Shown here piece by piece: positions 9,244 to 18,209 of a DNA stretch of 64,000 nt. This stretch comes from AC-32 sp963813435 (lineage in GTDB: Bacteria; Actinomycetota; Thermoleophilia; Gaiellales; Gaiellaceae), in NCBI GenBank assembly GCA_963813435.1, contig CAWEYY010000003.1:1488001-1552000 (forward strand). Direction: 5' to 3'. The notes below the pieces were generated by a model that saw only the letters and a program-made list of their open reading frames with translations, searched no databases and had not been told where the DNA came from. The position numbers were made by a program, and so were the translations under genes. Position 1 is the stretch's first letter. Every line of letters starts with the position of its first letter.

Positions 9244-12200
9244 ATGGTTTGTCCTAGCTGCGGGACCGAGAACCGTGAAGGGCGCAAGTTCTGCGCCGAG
9301 TGCGGCCACGCTCTTGCGCCTGCCTGTCCGTCGTGTGGCGCCGCGAACGAGCCCGGTGAGCGCTTCTGCGGCGAGTGCGGCACGGCGCTGACGGCTGACG
9401 CGCCGACTCCTGTCGAAGCGGCTCCGGCCGCGGAGCGCCGCCTCGTCTCGGTGCTCTTTGCCGACCTGGTGGGGTTCACGCCGCTGTCTGGGACGCGAGA
9501 CGCCGAGGACGTGCGCGAGCTGCTCTCGCGCTACTTCGACACGTGCAGCCGGATCATCTCGCTGTACGGCGGAACGGTCGAGAAGTTCATCGGCGACGCG
9601 GTCATGGCCGTGTGGGGCACGCCGACGGCGACCGAGGACGACGCGGAGCGGGCCGTGCGCGCGGCGCTCGACCTGGTGGCGGCGGTCTCCGCGCTCGGCC
9701 AGGAGGTCGGCGAGGAGGGGCTGCGCGCCCGCGCGGGAGTCCTGACGGGAGAGGCCGCCGTCACGATCGGGGCCGAGGGGCAGGGAATGGTCGCGGGCGA
9801 TCTCGTCAACACGGCCTCCCGTGTGCAGTCCCTGGCGGAGCCGGGCGCCGTCTACGTGGGCGAGTCGACACGCCGCACCACCGAGCAGACAGTCGTCTAC
9901 GAGGAGGCCGGCTCGTTCGAGCTCAAGGGCAAGGAGGAGCCGATGACGCTGTGGAAGGCGAGCCGCGTCGTCTCCGGCCTGCGGGGCTCGCTGAAGTCGG
10001 AGGGCCTCGAGGCGCCGTTCGTCGGGCGCGACCGCGAGCTGCGCCAGATCAAGGACCTCTTCCACTCCTGCGCGGACGAGAACAGGGCACACCTCGTCTC
10101 GGTCACGGGGATTGCCGGGATCGGGAAGTCGCGGCTGGCCTGGGAGTTCTACAAGTACTTCGACGGGATCGCGGACACCGTTTACTGGCATCGCGGCCGC
10201 TGCCTTCCGTACGGCGAGGGCGTGACCTACTGGGCGCTTGCGGACATGGTGCGCATGCGCTGCCGGATCTCGGAGGACGAGGAGCCAGCCGCCGCCGAGG
10301 AGAAGCTGCGCGCCACGCTCGCCGAGCACGTTCTCGACGCGGAGGAGCGGGCCTTCGTCGAGCCGCGCCTTGCTCACCTGCTCGGCCTCGCCGAGCATCA
10401 GGCCCGGGACCAGCAAGACCTGTTCGGTGCCTGGCGGCTCTTCTTCGAGCGGCTGGCCGAAACGTACCCGACCGTGCTCGCCTTCGAGGACATGCAGTGG
10501 GCCGACACGGGGCTGCTCGACTTCGTCGAGTACATGCTCGACTGGTCGCGGAACCATCCGCTCTTCGTCGTCGCCCTTGCCCGGCCGGAGCTGGTCGAGC
10601 GCCGTCCGACCTGGGGCGCGGGGCAGCGCAGCTTCACGTCGCTCTACCTCGAGCCGCTCTCGGCGGAAGCGATGGAGGAGTTGCTGACCGGGCTCGTGCC
10701 CGGGCTCCCCGAGACGCTTCGCGAGCAGATTCTCGCTCGGGCCGAGGGTGTGCCGCTGTACGCGGTCGAGACGGTGCGGATGCTCCTCGACCGCGGTCTG
10801 CTCGTCCAGGAAGGCTCGACGTACCGGCTCACCGGCGCCGTTGAGTCGCTCGAGGTCCCGGAGACGCTGCACGCGCTGATCGCGGCGCGGCTCGACGGCC
10901 TGACGGCGCCCGAACGGCGGCTGCTCGACGACGCGGCGGTGCTCGGGAAGACCTTCAGCAGAGACACCCTCGCTGCTCTCTCGGGCCTCGACAGGGCGGA
11001 GCTCGAGGCGCTGCTAGCCTCGCTCGTCCGCAAGGAGGTGCTCGGCGTTCAGGCGGACCCGCGCTCGCCCGAGCACGGCCAGTACGGCTTCCTGCAGGAC
11101 CTGGTCAGGCACGTCGCGTACGGCACGCTTTCCAGGCACGACCGCCGGAGCAAGCACCTAGCCGCGGCCGCCGAGCTCGAGTCGGCGTTCGCGGGCGAGC
11201 AGGACGAGGTGATCGAGGTGGTCGCCTCCCACTACGTGGACGCGTACGAGGCCGTCCCGGACGCGGAGGACGCAGCCGAGATCAAGCAGAAGGCGCGCGA
11301 GATGCTCGTGCGCGCGGGCGAGCGCGCGGCGTCACTCGCCGCAGCAGGTGAGGCCCGACGGTACTTCGAGCAGGCCTGTGCGCTGGCGGAGGAGCCGCTG
11401 GAGCGGGCGGCAATTCTGGCGCGCGCAGGCGTGATGGCGAACCGGACCGGAGACCCCGACGAGAGCCGGGCCCTGTTCGAGGAGTCGATCTCGCTGTTCG
11501 AGGCCGAGGGGGACACGCACGCGGCAGCCCGGGTCTCCGGGCAGTACGGTCAGCTTCTCGGCTTCGTTCATCGTGACGAGGCTCTCGCGTGGATGGAGCG
11601 GGCCTTCGAGGTCATCTCGAGCGATCCGCCCGACGAGGACCTGGCCCTCCTCGCCGCAGCTCTCAGCCGTGCCTACTGGTTCAGGGGCGATCTCGAGCGG
11701 GCCGCCGAGCGGGCAGAGCTGGCGCTGGACATCGCGGAGGCTCAGGCCTATCCGGCCGCGCTCGCGATCGCGCTCCGCAGCAAAGGGGCCGTTGCGTTTA
11801 GCCGCGGTCACGTGGAGGAGTCCGGTGCGCTCATGCTCCATGCCCTCAAGGTGGCGCTCGAGCACGACCTGCTGGACCAGGCCGCCACGACCTACTTCAT
11901 CCTCTCCGACCGGGAGTTCCGTTGGGACCGGTACCGGGAAGCGCTCGCGTACCTGGAAGAGGCGCTAAAGGTCTCCCGCAAGGTCGGGAGCAGGCCCTCG
12001 GAGCTGGCGGATCTCGCCGAGATGACCTACCCGCTGTACATGCTCGGGCGCTGGGACGAGGCGCTCGGGCTGTTCGACGAGCTGACCGAAGAGCAGACGC
12101 AGTCCGGAGGTGTCCTGCTCAGCCTCCTGATCTCGTTGCTCGAGATCCATCTGGCGCGCGGTCGGTTCGACGAGGCGCAGAGGATCTTCTCGCTCTTCTC

Positions 12201-12753
12201 CCATCTCGAGGGATCGAACGACATGCAGGACCGCTCGTCCTATCTGGCAGCCCAGGCGTCACTGAGTTGGGCCGAGGGGAAGCTCGACGAGGCGCTTGCG
12301 CACTACGAGCCGACGATCGAGGCGGGCCGAACGCTCGGCCACGGGCAGCAGAGCGTCAAGCAGGCCGCGGTGGTGGCGCTGGAGGCGGCCATCGCGCTCG
12401 GCGACTCGGCGAAGGCACGCGAGCTGATCGACTCGCTGGAAGACGCATCTCCCAGTCTCCAGTCGCCGTATCTCACGGCGCAGGCTCACCGTTTCCGCGG
12501 GCGGCTGGACGAGGACGAGGCCGAGCTCGAGGCGGCCTCGCGGATCTTCAGGGAACTCGAGCTTCCGTTCTGGCTCGCGGTGACGCTGCTCGAGCAGAGC
12601 GAGACGCTCGCCGCGGCCGGCCGGGTTGACGAGGCCGCGCCGTACCTGGAAGAGGCCCGTGAGATTTTCGGGCGGCTGGAGGCGACTCCGTGGCTCGAAC
12701 GGGCCGAGCGGGCAACCGCCGGGGCCGAGCCCGAGCCGGTCGGCGGGCGCTGA
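9244..12753 (+). CDS. Class III adenylate/guanylate cyclase - AAA ATPase - TPR regulator
   Basis: Large soluble signalling protein of 1169 residues. Order: double zinc ribbon (1-47, four CxxC pairs), class III nucleotide cyclase (about 60-235) with both metal-binding Asp residues (LFADLVGFT and IGDAVMAVWG), the Lys of the EKFIGD motif and the NTASRV loop that point to ATP use, then a STAND/AAA ATPase with P-loop GIAGIGKS near residue 288, and a long TPR array (about 680-1150). This architecture is common in actinobacteria and usually remains without an assigned stimulus. Its stop overlaps the following aldehyde dehydrogenase start (TGATG). TAGGCT at 9223-9228 may be its promoter. Confidence 0.92.
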   Translation: MVCPSCGTENREGRKFCAECGHALAPACPSCGAANEPGERFCGECGTALTADAPTPVEAAPAAERRLVSVLFADLVGFTPLSGTRDAEDVRELLSRYFDTCSRIISLYGGTVEKFIGDAVMAVWGTPTATEDDAERAVRAALDLVAAVSALGQEVGEEGLRARAGVLTGEAAVTIGAEGQGMVAGDLVNTASRVQSLAEPGAVYVGESTRRTTEQTVVYEEAGSFELKGKEEPMTLWKASRVVSGLRGSLKSEGLEAPFVGRDRELRQIKDLFHSCADENRAHLVSVTGIAGIGKSRLAWEFYKYFDGIADTVYWHRGRCLPYGEGVTYWALADMVRMRCRISEDEEPAAAEEKLRATLAEHVLDAEERAFVEPRLAHLLGLAEHQARDQQDLFGAWRLFFERLAETYPTVLAFEDMQWADTGLLDFVEYMLDWSRNHPLFVVALARPELVERRPTWGAGQRSFTSLYLEPLSAEAMEELLTGLVPGLPETLREQILARAEGVPLYAVETVRMLLDRGLLVQEGSTYRLTGAVESLEVPETLHALIAARLDGLTAPERRLLDDAAVLGKTFSRDTLAALSGLDRAELEALLASLVRKEVLGVQADPRSPEHGQYGFLQDLVRHVAYGTLSRHDRRSKHLAAAAELESAFAGEQDEVIEVVASHYVDAYEAVPDAEDAAEIKQKAREMLVRAGERAASLAAAGEARRYFEQACALAEEPLERAAILARAGVMANRTGDPDESRALFEESISLFEAEGDTHAAARVSGQYGQLLGFVHRDEALAWMERAFEVISSDPPDEDLALLAAALSRAYWFRGDLERAAERAELALDIAEAQAYPAALAIALRSKGAVAFSRGHVEESGALMLHALKVALEHDLLDQAATTYFILSDREFRWDRYREALAYLEEALKVSRKVGSRPSELADLAEMTYPLYMLGRWDEALGLFDELTEEQTQSGGVLLSLLISLLEIHLARGRFDEAQRIFSLFSHLEGSNDMQDRSSYLAAQASLSWAEGKLDEALAHYEPTIEAGRTLGHGQQSVKQAAVVALEAAIALGDSAKARELIDSLEDASPSLQSPYLTAQAHRFRGRLDEDEAELEAASRIFRELELPFWLAVTLLEQSETLAAAGRVDEAAPYLEEAREIFGRLEATPWLERAERATAGAEPEPVGGR

Positions 12754-14340
12754 TGGCTCGCGCCGCACAGGCCGGCCAGCTCCGCTCGGTGAACCCGGCG
12801 ACGCTCGAGCCCGTGGGCTCCGTCCCTGCGTCCGCTCCGGGAGAGGTCGCCGAGGCCGTCGTCGACGCGCGGCTCGCGGCCGAGCGCTGGGCCGGGTCGT
12901 CATTCGCGGAGCGACGGGCGCTGCTCGGGCGGGTCGCCTCGGCACTCCTCGACGTCGCGGACGAGATCGCCGCGACCGTGACCGCCGAGACGGGCAAGCC
13001 GCTCGTCGAGTCCTACACCGCCGAGCTGTTCGTCGCGCTTGACAACCTCGTGTGGGCGGCCTCGAACGCGGGCCGCGTGCTGGCCCAGGAGCCCGTGCGC
13101 TTCGGGCAGCCGCACCTGCGGCACAAGCGCGGCGTCCTGCTCTACGAGCCGCTCGGCGTGATCGGCGTGATCTCGCCGTGGAACTTCCCGTTCGGGATCC
13201 CGCTCAGCCAGGCGGCCTACGCCGTCGCCGCCGGCAACGCGGTGGTCGTCAAGCCCTCCGAGGTGACGCCGCTCTCCGGTGCATGGGTCCAGCGCGTCTT
13301 TCGCGAGGCGGGCGCGCCGAAGCGGCTCGTGCAGGTCGTCCAGGGCGGACCCGGAGGCCGGCGAGGCGCTCGTGCGCGCACCGGGGACGGCGAAGGTCGT
13401 CTTCACCGGCTCGGGCGAGACGGGCCGCCGCGTGGCCTCACTTGCCGGCGAGCGGCTCCGGCCCGTGACGCTCGAGCTCGGCGGCAAGGACCCGATGCTC
13501 GTGTTCGAGGACGCCGACCTCGACCGCGCGGTCGCAGGCGCGCTCTGGGGCAGCTTCTCCAACTGCGGCCAGGTGTGCTCGGGCGTCGAGCGGATCTACG
13601 TGGCGCGCCCACTCCAGGAGCCGTTCGTCGAGGAGCTGACCCGTCGCGCGCGCGCGCTCCGGATCGGTCGCGGCGAGGAGCTCGAGACCGAGCTCGGGCC
13701 GCTGATCTCCGAGCCCCAGCGCGCGCACGTCGAGGAGCTGGTCTCGGACGCGCTCGGCCGCGGGGCAGAGCTGCGGCTCGGCGGCGAGCGCCCTGACACC
13801 GGCCTTCCGGGCTGGTTCTACGAGCCGACGATCCTGACCGGAGTCGAGCGCGAGGCGAGAGTCCAGCGCGAGGAGATCTTCGGGCCGGTCGTCACGGTCT
13901 CGCCGTTCGCGGACGAGGACGAGGCGGTTCGGCTCGCGAACGGCTCGAGCTTCGGGCTCGGCGCGAGCGTCTGGACGCGCGACCTCGCAAGGGCGAAGCG
14001 GCTCGCGCGCCGGCTGGACGCGGGCTCGGTCTGGACGAACGACGTCTCCTACTCGTACGGCGCGGGCCAGGCCTCGTGGGGCGGGACGAAGGAGTCCGGC
14101 TTCGGCCGCACCCACTCGAAGCACGGTCTCTACGAGCTCTCCCGCGTCAAGTTCGCCGATCTCGACCGCGGCCGCTCGCCGGTGGCGTGGTGGTATCCGT
14201 ACAACGCGGGCCAGCTGGACGGCTTCCGCGGGCTGGCGGGAGTGCTCTATCAGCAGGGACTCGGGCAGAAGGCCCAGGCGGCGTGGCGGCACCGGCGCGG
14301 GCTCTTCGCGCTCGGTCGGCGGTACCTTTCGGGCCGATGA
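12753..14340 (+). pseudogene. Aldehyde dehydrogenase, interrupted by a +1 frameshift
   Basis: NAD(P)-dependent aldehyde dehydrogenase of about 529 residues split between two frames. The first part (12753 to about 13346) carries the N-terminal cofactor domain including GVIGVISPWNFP and VVKPSEVTPL. The second part continues in the +1 frame from about 13348 with TAKVVFTGS, the catalytic-base region LELGGKDP and the nucleophile region NCGQVC, ending at 14340. Dropping a single G at 13347/13348 restores one open frame. No stop follows the break in the first frame, so this does not look like programmed frameshifting. It is either a sequencing or assembly error or a recent mutation, and all catalytic regions remain intact. 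It overlaps moaC by 4 nt (ATGA). Confidence 0.82.
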
Positions 14341-14777
14341 GCGAGCTCTCGCACGTCGACGAGACCGGCGCGGTGCGCATGGTCGACGTGGGCGGAAAGC
14401 CGGTCTCGCGCCGACGGGCCCGCGCCCGTGCGGTGGTGCGGATGGCGCCAGAGACAGCCGAGCAGCTCTCCTCGCTGCCGAAGGGCGACGCACTCGCCGC
14501 CGCCAGGCTCGCCGGGATCATGGCGGCCAAGCGGACGAGCGAGCTGATCCCGCTCTGCCATCCACTTCCTCTGACGCATGTGGGTGTCGAGCTCGAGGTC
14601 GGAGCGGACGTCGTGGAGATCGTCGCGTCCGCCGAGACGACCGCGCAGACCGGGGTCGAGATGGAGGCGCTCGTCGCCGCCTCGGTCGCCGCGCTGACCG
14701 TCTACGACATGGCAAAGGGGGTCGACCCGGCGATGGAGATCGGCGAGATCCGCCTGCTCGAGAAGGTGAAGGAGTGA
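14337..14777 (+). CDS. moaC: Cyclic pyranopterin monophosphate synthase
   Basis: Second step of molybdenum cofactor synthesis: converts 3',8-cyclo-GTP to cyclic pyranopterin monophosphate together with MoaA (not in the window). 146 residues, near the usual length (about 160). Visible family motifs: AAKRTSELIPLCHPLPLTH (active-site Lys and His residues), the GVEMEAL segment and TVYDMAKGVD near the C-terminus. The ATG at 14337 overlaps the aldehyde dehydrogenase stop (ATGA), and the gene ends overlapping mogA (GTGA), so the block reads as one transcript. The coupling to an aldehyde dehydrogenase gene is positional only. Confidence 0.94.
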   Translation: MSELSHVDETGAVRMVDVGGKPVSRRRARARAVVRMAPETAEQLSSLPKGDALAAARLAGIMAAKRTSELIPLCHPLPLTHVGVELEVGADVVEIVASAETTAQTGVEMEALVAASVAALTVYDMAKGVDPAMEIGEIRLLEKVKE

Positions 14778-15253
14778 AGGCAGCGGTCGTCACGGTCTCG
14801 GACGGCGTCTCCGAGGGCACGCGGGAGGACACGAGCGGCGACCTCCTCGCCGAGCTGCTGGCCGCGGAGGGCTACGAGGTCGAGCGGCGGGTCGTGCCCG
14901 ACGAGCGAGACGCCGTCGCCGAGGCCATCGCCGAGCTCGCCGAGGAGGCGGCGGTCGTGCTCACGACCGGCGGCACGGGCCTGGGACCGCGAGACGTGAC
15001 GCCCGAGGCGACGCTCGAGGTGCTGGAGCGCAAGGCTCCCGGGATAGCGGAGGCAATTCGCGCCGACTCGATCGCGAAGACGCCGCACGCCCTGCTCTCG
15101 CGCGGGGTCGCGGGCGTGCGCGGCAGCGCGCTGGTGGTCAACCTTCCGGGCTCGCCGGGCGGCTGTCGCGACGGCTTCGAGGTGCTACGGCCGGCCCTGG
15201 CCCACGCGGTCGCCCTCCTCGCGGGTGAGCCGACGGCACATCGACAGACATGA
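14774..15253 (+). CDS. mogA: Molybdenum cofactor adenylyl/insertion protein, MogA/MoaB family
   Basis: 159-residue MoCF-biosynthesis fold protein that adenylylates or handles molybdopterin. Visible: N-terminal VVTVSDGVSEG, the TTGGTGLGPRDVTPEA signature (molybdopterin-binding loop) and the LPGSPGG motif near residue 132. It starts at GTG 14774 overlapping the moaC stop and ends overlapping the prenyltransferase start by 4 nt. MogA and MoaB are close relatives and cannot be separated here, hence MogA/MoaB family. Confidence 0.9.
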   Translation: MKAAVVTVSDGVSEGTREDTSGDLLAELLAAEGYEVERRVVPDERDAVAEAIAELAEEAAVVLTTGGTGLGPRDVTPEATLEVLERKAPGIAEAIRADSIAKTPHALLSRGVAGVRGSALVVNLPGSPGGCRDGFEVLRPALAHAVALLAGEPTAHRQT

Positions 15254-16107
15254 GCGTGCTCGTCTACCCGTCCCGCTTCTTCGCGCTCGTCAAGTTCGAG
15301 CACACGATCTTCGCGCTGCCGTTCGCGTACGTCGGCGCGCTGCTCGCCGTCGACGGGGTGCCGAGCGCGCACGACCTGCTCTGGATCACCGTCGCGATGG
15401 TCGGCGCCCGCTCGCTCGCGATGGGCCTCAACCGTCTGATCGACGCCGGCCTCGACGCGCGCAACCCGCGCACGGCTGGTCGTGAGCTCCCTGCCGGCCT
15501 GCTCTCCTACGCGCAGGTCGTCGTCTTCTGCCTGGTCTCGCTCGCCGTCTTTCTGGTCGCGGTCTACCAGCTGAGCCCGCTCGTCCAGAAGCTCTGGCCG
15601 ATCCCGGTCGTCGCCTTCGTGATCTACCCGTACCTGAAGCGCTGGACCTGGCTCTGCCACCTCTGGCTCGGCGCGGTGGACGGGCTCGCGCCGGTCGGCG
15701 CCTGGGCCGCGATCACCAACACGATCCCCTGGGAGGCCTGGGCGCTCGGCGGCGCGGTGGCGCTCTGGGTTGCGGGGTTCGACCTGTTCTACTCGCTTCT
15801 CGACCTCGAGGTCGACCGGGCGCAGGGCCTGCACTCGGTTTCGACGCGCTTCGGCGAGCGCGGTGCGTTCTGGGGGGCACGGGCCTCCCACCTCGGCACC
15901 GTCGCGCTGCTCGTGGCCGCCGGGCTCGGGCTCGACGTGAATGCCTTCTACTGGATCGGCGTGGCCGTCGTCGCGGGGCTGCTCGCCTACGAGCACTCGC
16001 TGGTCCGGCCCGGCGACCTGCGGAGGCTCGACACCGCGTTCTTCACGATGAACGGCGTCATCTCGCTGGCCTTCCTCGCGTTCGTGCTCGCGGACGTGCT
16101 CGTGTGA
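15250..16107 (+). CDS. UbiA-family prenyltransferase
   Basis: Integral membrane prenyltransferase of 285 residues with 8-9 predicted helices. Both Asp-rich prenyl-diphosphate motifs are visible: NRLIDAGLDARN (about 60-72) and DLEVDRAQGL (about 190-200). It attaches a polyprenyl chain to an aromatic ring; in bacteria with this gene order it is usually the quinone enzyme (4-hydroxybenzoate type or the futalosine-pathway MqnP). Which quinone cannot be decided from this window. It lies in a run of overlapping genes from moaC to ccmB, next to cytochrome c maturation and heme genes, so a respiratory-chain role fits. Confidence 0.87.
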   Translation: MSVLVYPSRFFALVKFEHTIFALPFAYVGALLAVDGVPSAHDLLWITVAMVGARSLAMGLNRLIDAGLDARNPRTAGRELPAGLLSYAQVVVFCLVSLAVFLVAVYQLSPLVQKLWPIPVVAFVIYPYLKRWTWLCHLWLGAVDGLAPVGAWAAITNTIPWEAWALGGAVALWVAGFDLFYSLLDLEVDRAQGLHSVSTRFGERGAFWGARASHLGTVALLVAAGLGLDVNAFYWIGVAVVAGLLAYEHSLVRPGDLRRLDTAFFTMNGVISLAFLAFVLADVLV

Positions 16108-16688
16108 TCCGCGCGGCCGGGCTCGAGAAGCGATACGGGCTCAAGCGCGTGCTCGAGGGGCTGGACTTCGAGCTGCCGCGCGGCGGCTTCCTCGTCGTGA
16201 CGGGGCCGAACGGCTCGGGGAAGACGACGCTGCTCCGGCTCTGCGCCGGGCTCGCCCTGCCGACCGCGGGGACGCTCGAGGTCGAGCCCGACCGCAGCCT
16301 GATCGGTTTCGCCGGCCACGACCCGCTCGTCTACCGCGAGCTGACGGCGCTCGAGAACCTCGATCTCTACGGGCGGCTCTACCGCGTGCCCGAGCGGCGC
16401 GAGCGGATCGGGATGCTGCTCGAGCGCTTCGGCCTGTGGGAGTCGCGGCGCGAGCGGACCTCGACGCTCTCGCGCGGCCAGGTGCAGCGGCTCGCGCTCT
16501 GTCGGTCGCTGCTGCACAAGCCCGAGCTGCTGATCCTGGACGAGCCGTTCTCGGGGCTGGACGACGAAGGGGCGGCGCTGCTCGACCGCGAGCTCGCGGG
16601 GATGCGGGCGCGGAGGACGCTGCTCGTCGCGACCCACGACCCGGATCGCGTCGCCTCTCTTGCGAGCGGGAGGCTCGCACTCGCATGA
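16104..16688 (+). CDS. ccmA: Heme exporter ATP-binding subunit
   Basis: 194-residue ABC ATPase of System I cytochrome c maturation, energising release of holo-CcmE from CcmC. Motifs: Walker A GPNGSGKTT (about 34-42), signature LSRGQVQ, Walker B LLILDEPF and switch His in ATHDP. Its short length and direct overlap with ccmB (ATGA at 16685-16688) are typical. It overlaps the upstream ubiA-like stop by 4 nt. Confidence 0.9.
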   Translation: MIRAAGLEKRYGLKRVLEGLDFELPRGGFLVVTGPNGSGKTTLLRLCAGLALPTAGTLEVEPDRSLIGFAGHDPLVYRELTALENLDLYGRLYRVPERRERIGMLLERFGLWESRRERTSTLSRGQVQRLALCRSLLHKPELLILDEPFSGLDDEGAALLDRELAGMRARRTLLVATHDPDRVASLASGRLALA

Positions 16689-17326
16689 GGCGCTACTTCG
16701 GGGACACGGCCGTTCTCGCTCGCAAGGACCTGCGGCTCGAGCTACGGGCGCGGGACACGCTGCCCGCGATGCTCCTGTTCGTCGTCTCGGTGCTGGCGGT
16801 GTTCCACTTCGCGCTGCCGTCCGGGTCGTCGCGGCTGGCGGAGTTCGGGCTGCTCTGGGTGGCGATCATCTTCACGGCTCTGCTCGGGCTCGGGCGGGCG
16901 TTCGCGGCGGAGCGGGAGCAGGGACTGCTGGACGGGCTCGTGCTCGCGCCCTGCGACCGCAGCGCGATCTGGCTCGCGAAAGGCCTGGCGACGCTCGTGT
17001 TCCTCCTGCTCGCCGAGGTGGTCGCGCTCGCGGCGTTCGCGCTCTTCTTCACCCCGGTCGGCTGGGCGACGGTCGCGGGCGTGTTCCTCGCGGACGTCGG
17101 CATCTGCGCGGTCGGCGTCCTCCTCTCGGCGATGGCCGCAGCGGGCCGTGCACGGGAGCTGCTCCTGCCCTTGCTCTTCCTACCGCTCGCGCTGCCGATC
17201 GTGATCGGGGGCGTCGGCGCGAGCGTTGCCGCGAGCCCGGGCCGTTACCTGGCGTTCCTCGCGCTCTACGACGCGATCTTCGCGCTGCTCGCCTGGGCCT
17301 CGTTCGAGTTCGTCGTCACGGAGTGA
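16685..17326 (+). CDS. ccmB: Heme exporter membrane subunit
   Basis: Six-helix membrane protein of 213 residues that pairs with CcmA. The N-terminal ARKDLRLELRARDTLPAML segment and the following hydrophobic helices match the CcmB family. The ATG at 16685 overlaps the ccmA stop. It runs 11 nt into the 3' end of the convergent methyltransferase gene. The remaining ccm genes continue at 18.2-21.2 kb, split by that convergent gene. Confidence 0.9.
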   Translation: MRRYFGDTAVLARKDLRLELRARDTLPAMLLFVVSVLAVFHFALPSGSSRLAEFGLLWVAIIFTALLGLGRAFAAEREQGLLDGLVLAPCDRSAIWLAKGLATLVFLLLAEVVALAAFALFFTPVGWATVAGVFLADVGICAVGVLLSAMAAAGRARELLLPLLFLPLALPIVIGGVGASVAASPGRYLAFLALYDAIFALLAWASFEFVVTE

Positions 17327-18209
17327 AGACAGCGCTGATCGCGTCGACGTGCCGGTGGTCGGTGCCGCAGCAGCCGCCGACGACGTCCAGGTTGCGCAGC
17401 TGCGAGCGCAGCTCGCGGTAACCGGCCGCGAGCTCGTCCGGATCGCCCTCGTCCAGCTCCTCCGCCTCGTCGAGCTCGGCGTGGCTCTTCGTGGATGCGT
17501 TCGCCCGTAGCCCGTGGACGCGGTCGAGCCACGGTTCGGGCCGGAGGGCTGGGGCAACGTGTGTCGGGTGCGCGCAGTTGACCATGAAGTACGCGGCCGC
17601 TCCGTCCGTCTCGGCATCGACGTGCTCGATGGCCTCTCCCAGAGCCTGCCCGCTCGGGAGGCGCCCGTCCGTCTCGACGGTGAACGAGATCACGACCGGG
17701 AGGCCGGTTCTGCCCGCGGCACGCACGATCCCGACCGCCTCGTCCGCGTATGCCAGCGTGAGCGCGCCGATCAGGTCGACCGTCGTGTCCGCAAACGTCT
17801 CGACCTGCGCCGAGTGATAGCTCTCGGCCTCGTCGGCGGTCATTGCGTCGCCGACGCGGTAGGCGTCGCCGCGCGGGCCGATGCAGCCGGCGATCACGAT
17901 CTCTGGGTCGCCTGCCGTCGACTCGCGCAGGGCCTCGAGGAGCGCCACCGCGCGGCGGTTCACGTCGGCAAGCGCCTCGGGCGAGTAGCCGAGCCGCTCG
18001 CCCCAGTCCCGGTTCGCGCGCCACGTCGGCGCGTCGAGCTGGATTCCGACCCCACGCCTGCGCGCGATCTCAAGGTAGGGCTCGTAGTAGCGCAGCAGCG
18101 CCTCGGGACCGGCCGGATCGTCGAGCAGCACGAACGATGCGAACTCGGGCAGCTCGAGGCCCTCGCGGAAGATCAGCGTCGTCTCCATCCCCCCGTCGGT
18201 GATGTACAT
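17316..18209 (-). CDS. Homocysteine S-methyltransferase family protein
   Basis: 297-residue zinc-dependent methyltransferase of the MmuM/BHMT type, which moves a methyl group from S-methylmethionine, betaine or a similar donor to homocysteine. Visible: N-terminal TDGGMETTL, the first zinc ligand Cys in VNCAHP and the GGCCGTDHRH zinc-binding pair near the C-terminus. The start at 18209 is supported by a TGATG overlap with the ccmF stop. It shares a transcript with ccmF, and its 3' end overlaps ccmB in a convergent arrangement. The donor substrate is not evident. Confidence 0.88.
   Translation of the reverse strand: MYITDGGMETTLIFREGLELPEFASFVLLDDPAGPEALLRYYEPYLEIARRRGVGIQLDAPTWRANRDWGERLGYSPEALADVNRRAVALLEALRESTAGDPEIVIAGCIGPRGDAYRVGDAMTADEAESYHSAQVETFADTTVDLIGALTLAYADEAVGIVRAAGRTGLPVVISFTVETDGRLPSGQALGEAIEHVDAETDGAAAYFMVNCAHPTHVAPALRPEPWLDRVHGLRANASTKSHAELDEAEELDEGDPDELAAGYRELRSQLRNLDVVGGCCGTDHRHVDAISAVFTP

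Noticed and set aside
13340..13355. Programmed +1 frameshifting in the aldehyde dehydrogenase gene
   Set aside because: No stop or rare codon at the shift and no stimulatory structure; no known regulation of this family by frameshifting.
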